Below, in pieces: positions 41,722 to 42,072 of a stretch of DNA of 42,072 nt. Each line of letters begins with the position of its first letter. Position 1 is the stretch's first letter. The stretch is from an uncultured beta proteobacterium (lineage in GTDB: Bacteria; Pseudomonadota; Gammaproteobacteria; Burkholderiales; Burkholderiaceae_C), in NCBI GenBank assembly GCA_903945325.1, contig CAJAVE010000088.1, positions 1-42,072 on the forward strand, in the 5' to 3' direction. The notes under the pieces are model-generated. The model searched no databases and was not told the origin of the DNA. It saw only the letters and a list, made by a program, of their open reading frames with translations. A program made the translations under genes and the position numbers.

Positions 41722-42072
41722 CTAGGCCCGCGAATCAAACTGCAAAATGGCACGTGCCACCTGCTCCAAAGGCAGGATGTCGTCCACCGCCTGCAGCTTG
41801 ATGGCTTCCTTGGGCATGCCGAACACCACACAGGTTTCTTCGTTTTGCGCAATCGTGCGCGCACCACCATCGTGCAAAACCTTCATGCCGCGCGCACCGT
41901 CATCGCCCATGCCGGTCAGGATGATGCCCAGTACATCTCGGCCACCGCATTCGGAGGCGGAGCGGAACAGTACATCGACTGACGGCTTGTGTCGGTTTAC
42001 CGGCGGACCGTCCACCACATGCACATAGTACTGACCCGCGTTTTTGCGCAGCTGCATGTGCAAGCCACCGGG
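41722..42072 (-). CDS. cheB: Chemotaxis protein-glutamate methylesterase CheB, C-terminal part
   Basis: 117 codons; the 5' part lies beyond the right edge. The visible part is the end of the CheB esterase domain: [35 protein letters not shown] (with the catalytic Asp) and [19 protein letters not shown]. CheB removes methyl groups from chemoreceptors and deamidates them for adaptation. The catalytic Ser and His and any receiver domain are outside the window. Confidence 0.93.
   Translation of the reverse strand, partial: PGGLHMQLRKNAGQYYVHVVDGPPVNRHKPSVDVLFRSASECGGRDVLGIILTGMGDDGARGMKVLHDGGARTIAQNEETCVVFGMPKEAIKLQAVDDILPLEQVARAILQFDSRA

Noticed and set aside
1-42072. tRNA or rRNA genes, CRISPR arrays, transposases, attachment sites
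   Set aside because: I looked for them by eye on both strands and saw none; short noncoding RNAs cannot be excluded without a covariance-model search.

Overview
The window is a dense stretch of chromosome from a betaproteobacterium, most likely Burkholderiales, family Comamonadaceae and probably near Rhodoferax. The basis is high GC coding sequence, a betaproteobacterial lptD-surA-ksgA block, a MaeB-type malic enzyme, a Bug-family binding protein and family-typical interspersed repeats with an AGCTGCTTGCGCA core. No tRNA, rRNA, CRISPR array, insertion sequence or phage gene was seen. Functions are assigned from recognised motifs only; no search was run.

Layout. 1-7.3 kb is sensory: the 5' end of an SPFH protein, a GAF protein divergent from a dCache histidine kinase, then a PAS kinase, a FixJ-type regulator and a membrane EAL phosphodiesterase. 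7.5-10.9 kb holds PspC and SirB2-like membrane proteins and a feoA-feoB-small Cys protein iron(II) uptake operon behind a near-ideal Fur box. At 11-13.5 kb an orphan kinase converges on a CDF metal transporter. 13.7-19.1 kb is a redox block: SHP oxygen-binding cytochrome, diheme cytochrome DHC, cytochrome b561, a monoheme cytochrome plus flavocytochrome-c-type flavoprotein, and an OmpR/QseC-type two-component system. 19.3-21.6 kb is maeB with a strong terminator. 21.8-22.6 kb is a secreted barnase-like RNase with its barstar inhibitor. 22.9-26.2 kb has another orphan kinase, oxygen-independent hemN and an NsrR-like Rrf2 regulator. 26.2-30.8 kb (minus strand) is lptD-surA-ksgA-rrf2, divergent from an AmgK-like sugar kinase and rsmE. 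33-37.7 kb is the least described block: an iron alcohol dehydrogenase, an acyl-ACP-reductase-like protein and an MFS transporter. 37.8-42 kb has a monoacylglycerol lipase, an M20 peptidase, a Bug protein, a CheY-like regulator and the end of cheB.

The most interesting points are: (1) the 746-residue reductase, which looks like an internal duplication with one degenerate half and carries a histone-H1-like tail, next to a dehydrogenase that also ends in a basic tail; (2) repeat-like DNA apparently inserted in frame inside two housekeeping-type genes, the amgK-like kinase (beside its catalytic loop) and ksgA; (3) SHP-DHC-b561 fused in context with a sulfide-dehydrogenase-like pair whose usual flavin-linking Cys appears replaced; (4) the barnase/barstar pair; (5) three orphan kinases sharing one distinctive catalytic core.
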